Below, piece by piece: positions 35,517-43,797 of a stretch of DNA of 64,000 nucleotides. The stretch lies in NCBI GenBank assembly GCA_009780855.1, contig WQZG01000001.1:49777-113776 (forward strand), in the 5' to 3' direction. How positions within the stretch are numbered: position 1 is the first letter of the stretch; each line of letters begins with the position of its first letter. The notes below the pieces were generated by a model. That model saw only the letters and a list, made by a program, of their open reading frames with translations. It did not search any database and was not told the origin of the DNA. Origin of the DNA: Treponema sp. (lineage in GTDB: Bacteria > Spirochaetota > Spirochaetia > Treponematales > Breznakiellaceae). A program made the translations under genes and the position numbers.

Positions 35517-36836
35517 TTACCATAACCGGATTTCCGCGCTCCAGGCGTGGCTTTCAAGACTCTCTGCCCGGGCAATGGTCTTGGCGGCCTCAAGGGATTC
35601 CCTGCTGCCGGAGGCTTTTTCGCAGCGCAGGGTGGTGACTGTTTTAAGGAAGTGCCGCACCGACAGTCCGCCTGTAAAGCGGGCGCTCCCAAGGGTCGGC
35701 AATGTATGGTTGAGTCCGGAAGAATAATCTCCCAGAACTTCGGCAGAACTTTCACCAATAAAAAGCGAGCCGTAATTGACCAATGATCCGGCCCAGGTTT
35801 GAGGCTCGCGGACATGCAATTCAAGGTGTTCAGGCGCAATGGCGTTCGCAATCCGGACTGCATCATCGGTGTTTTTGTAGACAATGATCAGGCCGCCGGC
35901 CTGCAGGGAGGCGCCTGCGTTGTTTTTGTTCTCACCGGACGGCAGGTCATGCAGGCGTTTTTTTATGGATTCGGCCAGGCGCTGCGCGGCGTCCTGCGAA
36001 GGCAGAAGGGCCCTGGCCCTTGCGTCAGGGTCATGTTCGGCCTGGGCGATCATGTCGGCGGCGATCAGGTCCGGACTGGATTCGGCGCCGGCTATGACAA
36101 GGATGTCAGAAGGCCCGGCAATCAGATCAATGCCGGTTTCGCCGTACAGGATCCTTTTGGCTTCGGCTACGTACTTGTTGCCCGGCCCGGCGATAACGTC
36201 ACAGCGGGGAACAGTCTCTGTACCCAGCGCCAGAGCGGCGATTGCCTGGGCGCCGCCCATGGAAAAAATGCTGAAGCCGCCAGCAAATCCGCAGACATCC
36301 CTGACAATCGCGGCAGAAGCCAGAATCCGCTGATCGGGGAATCCGTCCCCGGCAGGCGGAGAAGCCAGGCAGATTTCTTTTACACCGGCGCAGATTGCCG
36401 GTATTAGGCACATGAGGGTGCTGGAGATCAGCGGGTATCTTCCGCCGGGAATATAAACACCGGCCCGGTTTACAGGAATTATTTTTTGTCCGGTAAAAAT
36501 TCCGGGGACATTCTGAAATTCAAAATCAGCGAACTGTTCCCTCTGTTTAAGTGAAAAGCGCCTTATGTTTTCCGCGGAAAATTTTAACGCCTCTGCCAGA
36601 CCCGGATCAGAGGCCTGCAGATTGCGAAGGGCGTTTTGGGCACTTGCATACGGAACAGTAAAATTATCGGGGGAGCTTTTATCCCACATTGATGAATACC
36701 GGTGTACAGCTTCGTCGCCCTGTGTGCGCACGGATTCAATTATTTCCCTTACGGAATTTTCAACGGCTTTATCTATAGAGCGGATCGAATTGGCCTTCCA
36801 ATAATTTTTAAATTCATCACCGGTAATTATTTTCAT
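35517..36836 (-). CDS. hisD: Histidinol dehydrogenase
   Basis: A 439-residue zinc enzyme that oxidises histidinol to histidine with two NAD+ in the last two steps of the pathway. The signature GPSDILVIAGAESSPDLIAADMIAQAEHD and the catalytic Glu-His pair (APEHLEL) are present. It is the last gene of the his operon and starts 2 bases after hisC. Full length. Confidence 0.95.
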   Translation of the reverse strand: MKIITGDEFKNYWKANSIRSIDKAVENSVREIIESVRTQGDEAVHRYSSMWDKSSPDNFTVPYASAQNALRNLQASDPGLAEALKFSAENIRRFSLKQREQFADFEFQNVPGIFTGQKIIPVNRAGVYIPGGRYPLISSTLMCLIPAICAGVKEICLASPPAGDGFPDQRILASAAIVRDVCGFAGGFSIFSMGGAQAIAALALGTETVPRCDVIAGPGNKYVAEAKRILYGETGIDLIAGPSDILVIAGAESSPDLIAADMIAQAEHDPDARARALLPSQDAAQRLAESIKKRLHDLPSGENKNNAGASLQAGGLIIVYKNTDDAVRIANAIAPEHLELHVREPQTWAGSLVNYGSLFIGESSAEVLGDYSSGLNHTLPTLGSARFTGGLSVRHFLKTVTTLRCEKASGSRESLEAAKTIARAESLESHAWSAEIRLW

Positions 36837-36838
36837 TT

Positions 36839-37999
36839 TTATTTCCTGTTATTTTCAGAAATTATTTGTCTGCACGCCTGTACCAGCGCGTCCATTTCAG
36901 CGTCAGTTCCCATACTTATCCGCAGCCAGTCTTTTGTAAGCGGCCGGTTAAAATGCCTTACAAGGAAGCCCTTTTCCCTTAGGGCCGCGAAGAATTTTAT
37001 GGCATCAGAAGGCGGCGAGGCAAAGATAAAATTGGCCTGGGACGGAATCACTTTGAAGCCCAGGTCTGCAAGCGCCGCCGAGGTCCGCTCACGGGTTCTG
37101 CAGACTTTCGCGTTTACTTCACTATAATACGCGGTGTCAGTGATTGCCGCCGCGGAAGCTGCCTGGGCAAGGCGATCCATTGTATAGGAGTTGAATGAGT
37201 CCCGGATACGGCAAAGGCCCCCGATTAATTCCTCACTGCCGACCGCGTACGCTGCTCTCATTCCGGCAAGCGAAGCGTCTTTTGAAAGGGTATGAATAAT
37301 CAGCATATTGGGATATTCATTGATAAACGGAATCATAGAACCGCTGTCCGCAGAGTCAGCGAATTCTATATACGCCTCATCAACGATAAATACTTTTTTA
37401 TTTCTTAACTGGGCCTCAGCTATTTCCTTTAACGCCTTGATACCCAGGGCCTTCCCGGTAGGGGCGTTTGGATTTGCAAGAATTACGCCGCCGCAGTTCT
37501 GTTTGTAATCCTGCGGGTTTATGTTAAACTCTCTGTCCAGTTCCGGTGTTTTAAAAGGGATGTTCCATAAAGCAGCGTAAACCGGATAAAAACTGTAACT
37601 GATATTCGGAAAAAGAATCGGCTCAACTGACCTTGCTGAAACAGCCTGCTGTCCCGGCCTTTCGCTGTATGCTGAATTAAAAAACGCGGCGAACGCGAAG
37701 GCAAGGATTTCATCCGAACCGTTGCCGCCAAAAACCTGCTCCGCCTTTATTCCCCAGCGGGCCGCCGCCGCTTCCCTTAAAACAGAACAGGACGGATCCG
37801 GATATAGTCTTAGATTTTCATTGGCGGCGTTGCGGATCGCTTCGATAACCGCGGGCGAAGGCGGATAAGGGTTCTCGTTTGTATTGAGTTTTATGAACTT
37901 GCGGTCTTTGGGCTGTTCGCCTGGGACATAAGGGGTAAGGCCGCAAGCCAGGCTGCTGTAATAATAAGGCACCGCGGATAAAGACTTGTCCGGCGTCAT
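36839..37999 (-). CDS. hisC: Histidinol-phosphate aminotransferase
   Basis: A 386-residue PLP enzyme of fold type I. NPNAPTGKAL, the VDEAYIEF Asp and the Schiff-base Lys at about 240 (TLSKDASLAGMRAAYAVGS) are visible, and RISMGTD near the end carries the carboxylate-binding Arg. It converts imidazole-acetol phosphate to histidinol phosphate. It overlaps the hisA/I/E fusion by 4 bases. Confidence 0.94.
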   Translation of the reverse strand: MTPDKSLSAVPYYYSSLACGLTPYVPGEQPKDRKFIKLNTNENPYPPSPAVIEAIRNAANENLRLYPDPSCSVLREAAAARWGIKAEQVFGGNGSDEILAFAFAAFFNSAYSERPGQQAVSARSVEPILFPNISYSFYPVYAALWNIPFKTPELDREFNINPQDYKQNCGGVILANPNAPTGKALGIKALKEIAEAQLRNKKVFIVDEAYIEFADSADSGSMIPFINEYPNMLIIHTLSKDASLAGMRAAYAVGSEELIGGLCRIRDSFNSYTMDRLAQAASAAAITDTAYYSEVNAKVCRTRERTSAALADLGFKVIPSQANFIFASPPSDAIKFFAALREKGFLVRHFNRPLTKDWLRISMGTDAEMDALVQACRQIISENNRK

Positions 38000-39363
38000 T
38001 TCTTGTGCCTGCGGTCCAGCTCGTCCAGCACCTCGGCCGCGTTTACTCCGGCCCTGGTCATTAATACTGTGGCAAAGTAGAGAAGGTCAGCGGCTTCCCA
38101 CACAAGTTCGCTATGGCTTTGGGCTTTGCAGAGTTCTTCCGCTTCTTCCATCACTTTTTCCCTGACCAGTTCGTCGTCCAGGGTTGCCGTATATGATCCC
38201 GGCTTTGGATTTTTAAACCTTTCGGCAATAATCTCCTGCAAAAATTCCCAGGTGTAGCGGCGGTCCTGACTAAAACAGGACCAGGCTCCGGTATGACAGA
38301 CCGGGCCGGCAGGATCGGCTATGGCAAGAATCGCGTCTCTGTCGCAATCCGCGCGCAGCCGCCTTAATTTGAGTGTGTTGCCGGAGGTTTCGCCTTTCAT
38401 CCATAATTTATTTCTGGAGCGGCTGTGGAAACATAAATTGCCCCGTTTAAAACTTTCGCTCACGGCTTCCTGATCGGCAAACCCCGTCATAAGCACCTGG
38501 CCGTCATTTGACTGGGCAATCATGGGAAGCAGTGCCGATTTTTTCCAGTCAAGCGATCGGACAAAGGCGTCGGCCAGGTTGATTTTACCGGTATAGAGCG
38601 CCATGCCGAGCTGAACATCGCAGCCCAGTTCCGAGATCGTCTGGATCTCTTCAAGAGTACTGACGCCGCCGGCCGCGGTTATGCGGCAGGATACGGCGCC
38701 GCGCAGCAATTTGACCGGCTCAAGATCAATTCCGGTCATGGTGCCTTCGCGGTTTACGCAGGTAAACAGAAACTCTGAGACATAAGGTTCAGCGGCGCAT
38801 GCCGTCTTTACAAGGTCAAGGCCGGTCCGCGTTTTCCAGCCGTCCGCGTAAATCTGATAACCCTGCGGGCTCACAGTTCCGTCGGCGCCGCTGTCCCCGG
38901 ATACCTCGGTATTTGTTCGAAATACCGGACCTGAATCTATCGCTGCGATGATCCTCCCGCGGCCGATTGTATTTGCAAGTTTTTCCAGAAAATCAACATT
39001 GAGACCGAACTCGCCGCCCGATGCGCCCTGTCCTTTTTTTGCCGGGTTCCTGAATGCTGCCGAACCAATAATAATTTTTTTGGCGCCCAGGCTGACAAGT
39101 TCGCGCGCCTGCTCCGGGGTCCGTATTCCGCCCCCAACCCGGCATTCGGCAAGGCGGAGCAGGGATTTGACGATTTCACCATTACCGGACGTTTTGCAGT
39201 CAGCGCCGCTCATTGCCGCGTCAAGATCGATAACTGCTACCTCACCGTAACGGTCGAATTCGGCGGCAAGCTGCTCCGGGTTATCACGCTCCAGAACAAA
39301 ATCCCTTCCCTGTTTTAGCTGAACAACTTTTTTGTTCTGGATATCTATCGAAGCAATTACCAT
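37996..39363 (-). CDS. hisA: HisA-HisI-HisE fusion protein
   Basis: A 455-residue protein covering three activities. Residues 1-268 are the ProFAR isomerase barrel HisA (N-terminal Asp in IASIDIQNKKVVQL, second Asp in IIAAIDSGPVFR, phosphate loop AAGGVSTLEE). Residues about 275-365 are phosphoribosyl-AMP cyclohydrolase HisI (VLMTGFADQEA, FHSRSRNKLWMKGETSGNTL, DCDRDA). Residues about 370-455 are phosphoribosyl-ATP pyrophosphatase HisE (EKVMEEAEELCKA, WEAADLLYF). One chain thus carries out steps 2, 3 and 4. HisIE fusions are common; a HisA-HisIE chain is unusual. HisA has two Gly/Ser-rich inserts. It overlaps hisF by 7 bases. Confidence 0.93.
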   Translation of the reverse strand: MVIASIDIQNKKVVQLKQGRDFVLERDNPEQLAAEFDRYGEVAVIDLDAAMSGADCKTSGNGEIVKSLLRLAECRVGGGIRTPEQARELVSLGAKKIIIGSAAFRNPAKKGQGASGGEFGLNVDFLEKLANTIGRGRIIAAIDSGPVFRTNTEVSGDSGADGTVSPQGYQIYADGWKTRTGLDLVKTACAAEPYVSEFLFTCVNREGTMTGIDLEPVKLLRGAVSCRITAAGGVSTLEEIQTISELGCDVQLGMALYTGKINLADAFVRSLDWKKSALLPMIAQSNDGQVLMTGFADQEAVSESFKRGNLCFHSRSRNKLWMKGETSGNTLKLRRLRADCDRDAILAIADPAGPVCHTGAWSCFSQDRRYTWEFLQEIIAERFKNPKPGSYTATLDDELVREKVMEEAEELCKAQSHSELVWEAADLLYFATVLMTRAGVNAAEVLDELDRRHKK

Positions 39364-40130
39364 TTTACGCTTATTCCTTTTGTTTCAAGGTATTTTTTAA
39401 TTTCACCTACCGTAGCTTTATTAAAGTGCAGCATTGAGGCGACCAGAGCAGAGGCGACTTTTGTTTCCAGGAACACGGCCGCAATCTGTTCCAGGGTTCC
39501 GGCCCCGCTGGACGCGACAACCGGTATATCTGCGGCGTTTGAAACCGCGGCGCAGAGTTCCATATCATAGCCTGTGCCGGTTCCGTCGGTATCGATTGAA
39601 TTAAGAACAATTTCCCCGGCGCCCAGTTTGGCAGCCTGTACAGCCCATTCAACAGCGTCCTTTCCGGAGTCAATTCTGCCGCCCATGGAAAGCGCGTGCC
39701 AAACTGGTTTGTCTCCGGGCGCCGAAACACGCTTGGCATCAATTGACAGGACCACGCTTTGCTTGCCGTAAGCTTTTTCCATCTCTGACAGGAAAGCCGG
39801 TCTCTCCAGCGCTGAACTGCACACAGAAACTTTTGAAGCGCCGGCGTCCATTACAGCGCGCATGTCTTCGATAGTTTTGATCCCGCCGGCAACGCTCAGC
39901 GGTATTGAAATCACTTTCGCAACTTTGCGGACAATGTCGAGAAGCACGGCCCTGCTTCTGAAAGAAGCGTTAATGTCCAGGAACGCGATTTCGTCAGCTC
40001 CCTGATCATTATAACGTTTGGCCAGTTCAACAGGATCGCCTATATCTTTTGGCGCCTCGAAATTTACACCCTTGATAACCCGTCCGTTATCAAGAATATC
40101 CAGGGCTGCGATAATTTTTTTATATTGCAT
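39357..40130 (-). CDS. hisF: Imidazole glycerol phosphate synthase, cyclase subunit
   Basis: A 257-residue barrel that makes IGP and AICAR from PRFAR. The catalytic aspartates are in ALDILDNGRVIKGV and VVLSIDAKR, and the phosphate loops (VAGGIKTIEDM, SSGAGTLEQI) are present. It normally receives ammonia from the glutaminase HisH, whose gene is not in this operon. AGGAGG precedes the ATG. Confidence 0.94.
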   Translation of the reverse strand: MQYKKIIAALDILDNGRVIKGVNFEAPKDIGDPVELAKRYNDQGADEIAFLDINASFRSRAVLLDIVRKVAKVISIPLSVAGGIKTIEDMRAVMDAGASKVSVCSSALERPAFLSEMEKAYGKQSVVLSIDAKRVSAPGDKPVWHALSMGGRIDSGKDAVEWAVQAAKLGAGEIVLNSIDTDGTGTGYDMELCAAVSNAADIPVVASSGAGTLEQIAAVFLETKVASALVASMLHFNKATVGEIKKYLETKGISVKW

Positions 40131-40141
40131 TTTAAATCCTC

Positions 40142-40750
40142 CTATGCAAGAATTCCTTTTGTTGAAGGTATAGAATCCGCGGACCGCATGTCAATTTCGC
40201 AGGCTTCCCTTAGAGCCCGGCCTGCCGCCTTGAAGAGCGCTTCGATTTTGTGGTGGTCGCTGAGCCCCCTGATTATTTCCAGATGCATGGTAATACCTGC
40301 TCCCATGACAAAGGCCTGCCAAAAATCCCGGACAGTATCTTTTTGGAACGCACCGTTTTTCGAAGAGACCAGAGGACTTCCCAAAAACTCAGCTTCAAAA
40401 ACCAAGAAAGGCCGCCCGGAAACATCAACCGCAGCCCGCGCCAAAGTTTCGTCCATCGGGAAAAGACAGGAGCCAACGCGGCAGATACCTTTCCTGTCGC
40501 CAAGCGCCCTGGCAAAACACTGCCCAAGCACGATCCCCGTATCTTCCACAAGATGATGCTGGTCTACGTCCAGATCCCCTGCGGCCCTGATCTCAAGATC
40601 AAACAATCCGTGCCGGGCAAAAGTATTAAGCATATGTCCCATAAATCCGACAGGATAAAACAGCTTTGCCTCTCCGGCTCCGTCCAGATTTAATCTGATA
40701 AAAATATCGGTCTCGGAAGTTTTTCTGGTAACTTCACCTATCCGGTTCAT
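40142..40750 (-). CDS. hisB: Imidazoleglycerol-phosphate dehydratase
   Basis: A 202-residue manganese enzyme. The two metal-binding repeats are clear: DQHHLVEDTGI in the first half and DHHKIEALFKAAGRALREA in the second. It is monofunctional (no N-terminal phosphatase domain as in enteric HisB), so histidinol-phosphate phosphatase must be encoded elsewhere. It overlaps hisG by 4 bases. Confidence 0.95.
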   Translation of the reverse strand: MNRIGEVTRKTSETDIFIRLNLDGAGEAKLFYPVGFMGHMLNTFARHGLFDLEIRAAGDLDVDQHHLVEDTGIVLGQCFARALGDRKGICRVGSCLFPMDETLARAAVDVSGRPFLVFEAEFLGSPLVSSKNGAFQKDTVRDFWQAFVMGAGITMHLEIIRGLSDHHKIEALFKAAGRALREACEIDMRSADSIPSTKGILA

Positions 40751-41619
40751 AAAACCACCTTCCTTAAATCATATTCGACAATGTCTGTCGCGCCAAGTTT
40801 CTTAAGCCGCGGTATAAGAACCGGGACTTCATTTTTCTTTACCGCTATTTTTATCGCGAATCCGTCATCGCCGCAGAGAGGAGAGACGGTCGGACTTCGC
40901 ATGGAAGGCAGCCCCGTCACCAGTGCGTTAAAATTGTCTTCTGCGACATTCATTTCCAGCATTACACGGTCGCGGCCGTCAAGGACCGCGCGGAACAGCA
41001 TGGCAAGTTCTTCGATGCGGCCGCGTTTTTGCGGATTGGCCATGGCCTCCCTGGAAGCCACAAAATGCGTGGACGATTCCAGCAGGCAGGAGATAATTTT
41101 AAGGCCGTTGTCCTTGAGGGTCTGGCCCGACGATGTATTGTCAATGATCATGTCTGCGTCATCCGGCGGAAAAACTTCGGTAGCGCCGTAAGTACGCAGC
41201 AGCCGGAAATTATAGCCGGATTCCGCAAGCCATTTTTGCGCAAGGTTTACGTACTCGGTTGCGGCAACAATTTTTTTGGATTTAAGCCGGCCTTCGTCAC
41301 AGCCGGAGGGAATGGCCGCCACAATCCGCACCCTGTCAAATCCAAGGTCCATGATTTCTTCAACATCGGCGTTGCTTTCCCTGATCCAGTCAAGTCCGGT
41401 AAAGCCCGCGTCATGGCTGCCAAGTTCAAGAAGTTCGCCGACATTCTGCGGCTTCATGATTTTGGCGTCCAGCCAGTCCGAACCGATTACCGGCCGGTAA
41501 GTCCGGTCCGACAGGCGCAGCGGGAACCCCGCCTCCGCAAAAAGCATGGAAACGTTGTCGTAAATGTGCCCTTTGGGAATAAGTATCCTAAGTCTGCCCA
41601 CCGGGTTTTCATCTGCCAT
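40747..41619 (-). CDS. hisG: ATP phosphoribosyltransferase, long form
   Basis: A 290-residue enzyme for the first step of histidine synthesis. It has the catalytic domains plus the C-terminal regulatory (HisG_C, ACT-like) domain from about residue 215, so no HisZ is needed and feedback by histidine is expected. The PRPP motif region MIIDNTSSGQTLKDNGLK and GFTGLDWI are visible. It is the first structural gene after the leader attenuator, with GGAGG 6 bases before the ATG. Confidence 0.95.
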   Translation of the reverse strand: MADENPVGRLRILIPKGHIYDNVSMLFAEAGFPLRLSDRTYRPVIGSDWLDAKIMKPQNVGELLELGSHDAGFTGLDWIRESNADVEEIMDLGFDRVRIVAAIPSGCDEGRLKSKKIVAATEYVNLAQKWLAESGYNFRLLRTYGATEVFPPDDADMIIDNTSSGQTLKDNGLKIISCLLESSTHFVASREAMANPQKRGRIEELAMLFRAVLDGRDRVMLEMNVAEDNFNALVTGLPSMRSPTVSPLCGDDGFAIKIAVKKNEVPVLIPRLKKLGATDIVEYDLRKVVL

Positions 41620-41670
41620 TTAATACCTCCGTACGGCCAAGCGGCCGCGACCATTTTTAGACTAGTCCAT

Positions 41671-41700
41671 AAAAAAAAGCCGTGGATTGGAATCCACGGC
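41671..41700 (-). terminator. his operon attenuator (intrinsic terminator)
   Basis: On the minus strand, GCCGTGGATT and AATCCACGGC form a perfect 10-bp stem with a 2-base loop (41679-41700), followed by eight T's (41678-41671). It sits between the histidine-rich leader peptide and hisG, 52 bases before the hisG start. Upstream, GCCTC-TTT-GAGGC (41728-41740) can form an alternative hairpin. Confidence 0.93.
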
Positions 41701-41749
41701 TTTGATTTCCGTTATTACGCCTCAATGGCGCTGCCTCAAAGAGGCCGCC

Positions 41750-41830
41750 TCATTTGGGCGAAGATTCCGCATCCCGCTGAAGCGACAAGTGGTTATGATG
41801 ATGGTGATGTATAAAAGGAATCCGTTTCAT
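41750..41830 (-). CDS. hisL: his operon leader peptide
   Basis: A 26-residue peptide beginning MKRIPFIHHHHHNH and ending ESSPK. Six of its residues 8-14 are histidine (CAT CAC CAT CAT CAT AAC CAC). With scarce histidyl-tRNA the ribosome stalls on these codons and lets an antiterminator form; otherwise the terminator at 41671-41700 forms. This is the enteric hisL mechanism, here inferred from layout in a spirochaete. The ATG at 41828-41830 lies about 8 bases from the predicted transcript start and has no Shine-Dalgarno site. Confidence 0.88.
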   Translation of the reverse strand: MKRIPFIHHHHHNHLSLQRDAESSPK

Positions 41831-41844
41831 TATTTGATTTTAAG

Positions 41845-41873
41845 ATTAAAACATGAAAATAAATTTTTGTCAA
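41845..41873 (-). promoter_or_regulatory. Promoter of the his operon
   Basis: On the minus strand TTGACA (41868-41873) and TTTAAT (41845-41850) are 17 bases apart. Transcription should start near 41838, just ahead of the leader peptide ATG. Confidence 0.7.
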
Positions 41874-41900
41874 TAGAAATTATACATGGATTTTTTATAT

Positions 41901-41935
41901 AAAAATCAAAGCAAAACACAACTTAATGCCGTATA
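41901..41935 (+). repeat. Shared upstream element, copy 2
   Basis: AAAAATCAAAGCAAAACACA then ACTTAATGCCGTATA, differing from copies 1 and 3 by only a few bases. It lies 50 bases upstream of the aspartic-protease-like gene, reading the same way, and between that gene and the divergent his promoter. Confidence 0.8.
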
Positions 41936-41984
41936 AGGGGCAGCGTTGTTTTCACTGGTAAAATTTTGGTTATGGGGGTATTAT

Positions 41985-42407
41985 ATGGGTATGATACATA
42001 CTGAATTAAAATTGATTAATGTAATGGATGAGAATTATGCACAAGGTGGATACATCCGGACTTCTGATATAAGATCAGAAACCGTAACAGCAACCGTAGA
42101 TACTGGTTCTATGTATGTCGTAATAACAGAGGAATTATATAAAAAACTGGGACTCTCACCAATGGACAAAAGAATCGCTAAATGCGCCAATGGTCAGCGT
42201 GTATCATGCATATTAACCAGTCCTGTTCATATTAAGTGGAAAGAAAGAGCCGTTATATTACAAACTCTGGTCGTACCGGGCGCCGAGAAGGTGTTGTTTG
42301 GCGCGCTTGCCCTGGAGGGCATGGATTTAATGGTTAACCCGGTCGCCCAGGAACTTGTGGGTGTCCACGGCGATAAAGAAGAGATTTACGCGCTAAAAGC
42401 AAGTTAA
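41985..42407 (+). CDS. Retropepsin-like aspartic protease family protein
   Basis: A 140-residue protein with the single-domain aspartic protease motif: TVDTGSMYVVITEELYKKLGL (Asp-Thr-Gly-Ser), a central GQRVSCILTSPVHI strand and a C-terminal hydrophobic-hydrophobic-Gly motif in VLFGALALEGMDLMVN. Such clan AA proteins act as dimers; many bacterial members have no known target. The ATG at 41985 follows GGGGGTATT; an upstream frame to 41946 adds hydrophobic residues but has no ribosome site. It is a stand-alone gene behind shared element copy 2. Confidence 0.75.
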   Translation: MGMIHTELKLINVMDENYAQGGYIRTSDIRSETVTATVDTGSMYVVITEELYKKLGLSPMDKRIAKCANGQRVSCILTSPVHIKWKERAVILQTLVVPGAEKVLFGALALEGMDLMVNPVAQELVGVHGDKEEIYALKAS

Positions 42408-42416
42408 AAAAATTTG

Positions 42417-42443
42417 GCGGCGCAATAAAATTTTATGCGCCGC
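42417..42443. terminator. Long hairpin between convergent genes
   Basis: GCGGCGCA-TAAAA and TTTTA-TGCGCCGC pair over about 13 bp with one bulged base, between the protease-like gene ending at 42407 and the lipoprotein gene ending at 42450. No strong T-run follows on either strand, so it may be a bidirectional terminator or an RNA-stabilising hairpin. Confidence 0.55.
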
Positions 42444-42449
42444 GGCGAT

Positions 42450-43772
42450 TTACAACCCCAGTGTCTGAGCGTCCAGCGCCATGAATCCGGCCGCGCCTAT
42501 CGAATATTCCTGTTGTTCTTCCCATGTCGCAATTAGGGTATTTCCGATAAGTCCCGCGCCGGTATAAGCAAAGCCCTGCGGCAGGGAAGGAAGACTAAAG
42601 GTGAAAACCGATTTTTCCCTGCAGGCAAAGCCCCGGCCGTCCGGCAGTACCGCTAATGCAAGCCCGGAGCCGTCGTTCTCTTCGGTTGGATCTGCCGGAT
42701 CACTTCCTATCGGATTATTTATGAAGTATCCGGTTAAATAAATAAATTCAGCGCCGGTTGTATGCTCAGGCGCAAAATCTCTGGCGCATAAAAAAAAGGG
42801 GGAGATCATCCGCAGTACCGGAGTTTTTTGGGAATAGTCCGGCAGCTTTGAAATATTTTCCGCAGCGAACAAAGCCAGGGTTTTTATTACCGGCGCATCA
42901 TCCCCAGCATTTGCGGGAGCTGAGCCGCCGCGGTATTCTCCCTGGCTGATTTTTTGCCCGGGCTGCGCAAGTCCGGCTGTCCGGTAATAAGCGGTTTCCG
43001 GAAGTGATTTATCGGATTGGGTAACCCTGTAGTACCAATTTTGGTCAGGCCCATAATTTAAAGCCGTCATTTCCCCCGAAAAATCATCAAAAACAGGCAG
43101 ATTGATTCCGGTAGGTACTGATGATGTTTCTTCCAGCAGCCGCACCGGATACTCCGGCGGCCCGGCGCCGGGAACAGAAAAAAAATTGTCCCTGTACAAA
43201 AGGACAGCAGGTTTTTGGTCATATAAAAAAACACAGGCTGCCGAGTATGGATCCCAGCCGCCGGGATCATCGGCCTTGTAAACAACACTGCAGCCCGGTC
43301 CGTTCACGGGGTCATTGCCGAATATAATAAAACCGCAACGGTTTACAGTTAACGCAAGGAAAGAATCCAGCCTTGACTGGCCGAACTTTGCAGGTTCTTT
43401 GAAACTTGCCTGGCTGTAAAACGGCAGTAAACCTGCGCTGTAATAAGAGAGGGGCCAGGGAGTAAAATCAACCAGGGATGCCTCTGCCGGCGAAGCAATT
43501 TGACGCGGCTCACCGGGCTTTCCAAATTCCGGGCCGCTATATTCAAACCAGATTGGATTGGCTCCGGGTTTAAGTATGGCCAGAACCGGCCAGTCCGGCC
43601 CGGTTATTACCGGCTCTGTTTCTTCGCTGCCCGCCGCTGCATCAGCCGCGGCAGAATCAGGCAATACAGCGGGAGCAGCCGCGGCAACCGAAGAACGCTG
43701 ACAGCCCGAAAAAATGAGAAAAGAGAAAAGAGAAAAGAGAAAAATTAGTATAGCGGTAAACCGATGCTTCAC
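42450..43772 (-). CDS. Putative lipoprotein (440 aa), function unknown
   Basis: Not recognised. The signal peptide ends in a lipobox (FLIFSGC, Cys about residue 24), then an Ala/Pro-rich linker, then about 380 residues with many Gly/Pro/aromatic turns (PVLAILKPGANPIWFEYSG, LPVFDDFSGEMTALNYGPDQNWYYRV), suggesting a beta-propeller-like or sandwich fold. The signal-peptide codons contain four 7-bp repeats (43716-43743). It follows another lipoprotein gene by 25 bases on the same strand, so the two are likely an operon and may act together at the membrane. Confidence 0.65.
   Translation of the reverse strand: MKHRFTAILIFLFSLFSFLIFSGCQRSSVAAAAPAVLPDSAAADAAAGSEETEPVITGPDWPVLAILKPGANPIWFEYSGPEFGKPGEPRQIASPAEASLVDFTPWPLSYYSAGLLPFYSQASFKEPAKFGQSRLDSFLALTVNRCGFIIFGNDPVNGPGCSVVYKADDPGGWDPYSAACVFLYDQKPAVLLYRDNFFSVPGAGPPEYPVRLLEETSSVPTGINLPVFDDFSGEMTALNYGPDQNWYYRVTQSDKSLPETAYYRTAGLAQPGQKISQGEYRGGSAPANAGDDAPVIKTLALFAAENISKLPDYSQKTPVLRMISPFFLCARDFAPEHTTGAEFIYLTGYFINNPIGSDPADPTEENDGSGLALAVLPDGRGFACREKSVFTFSLPSLPQGFAYTGAGLIGNTLIATWEEQQEYSIGAAGFMALDAQTLGL
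43716..43743 (-). repeat. Four 7-bp repeats (GAGAAAA) in the signal-peptide codons
   Basis: GAGAAAA is repeated exactly four times on the plus strand (TTTTCTC in the coding strand), encoding part of IFLFSLFSFLIFS. Gain or loss of one unit shifts the frame by one base and would switch the lipoprotein off. Confidence 0.9.
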
Positions 43773-43797
43773 AAGATCAGCTTAACGCATTCCGGTA

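Noticed and set aside
35799..36407. 202-codon plus-strand frame opposite hisD
   Set aside because: A high-GC shadow of the intact hisD gene.
41029..41814. 261-codon plus-strand frame opposite hisG and the his leader
   Set aside because: A shadow of hisG; it also runs through the attenuator, and its product has no recognisable domain.
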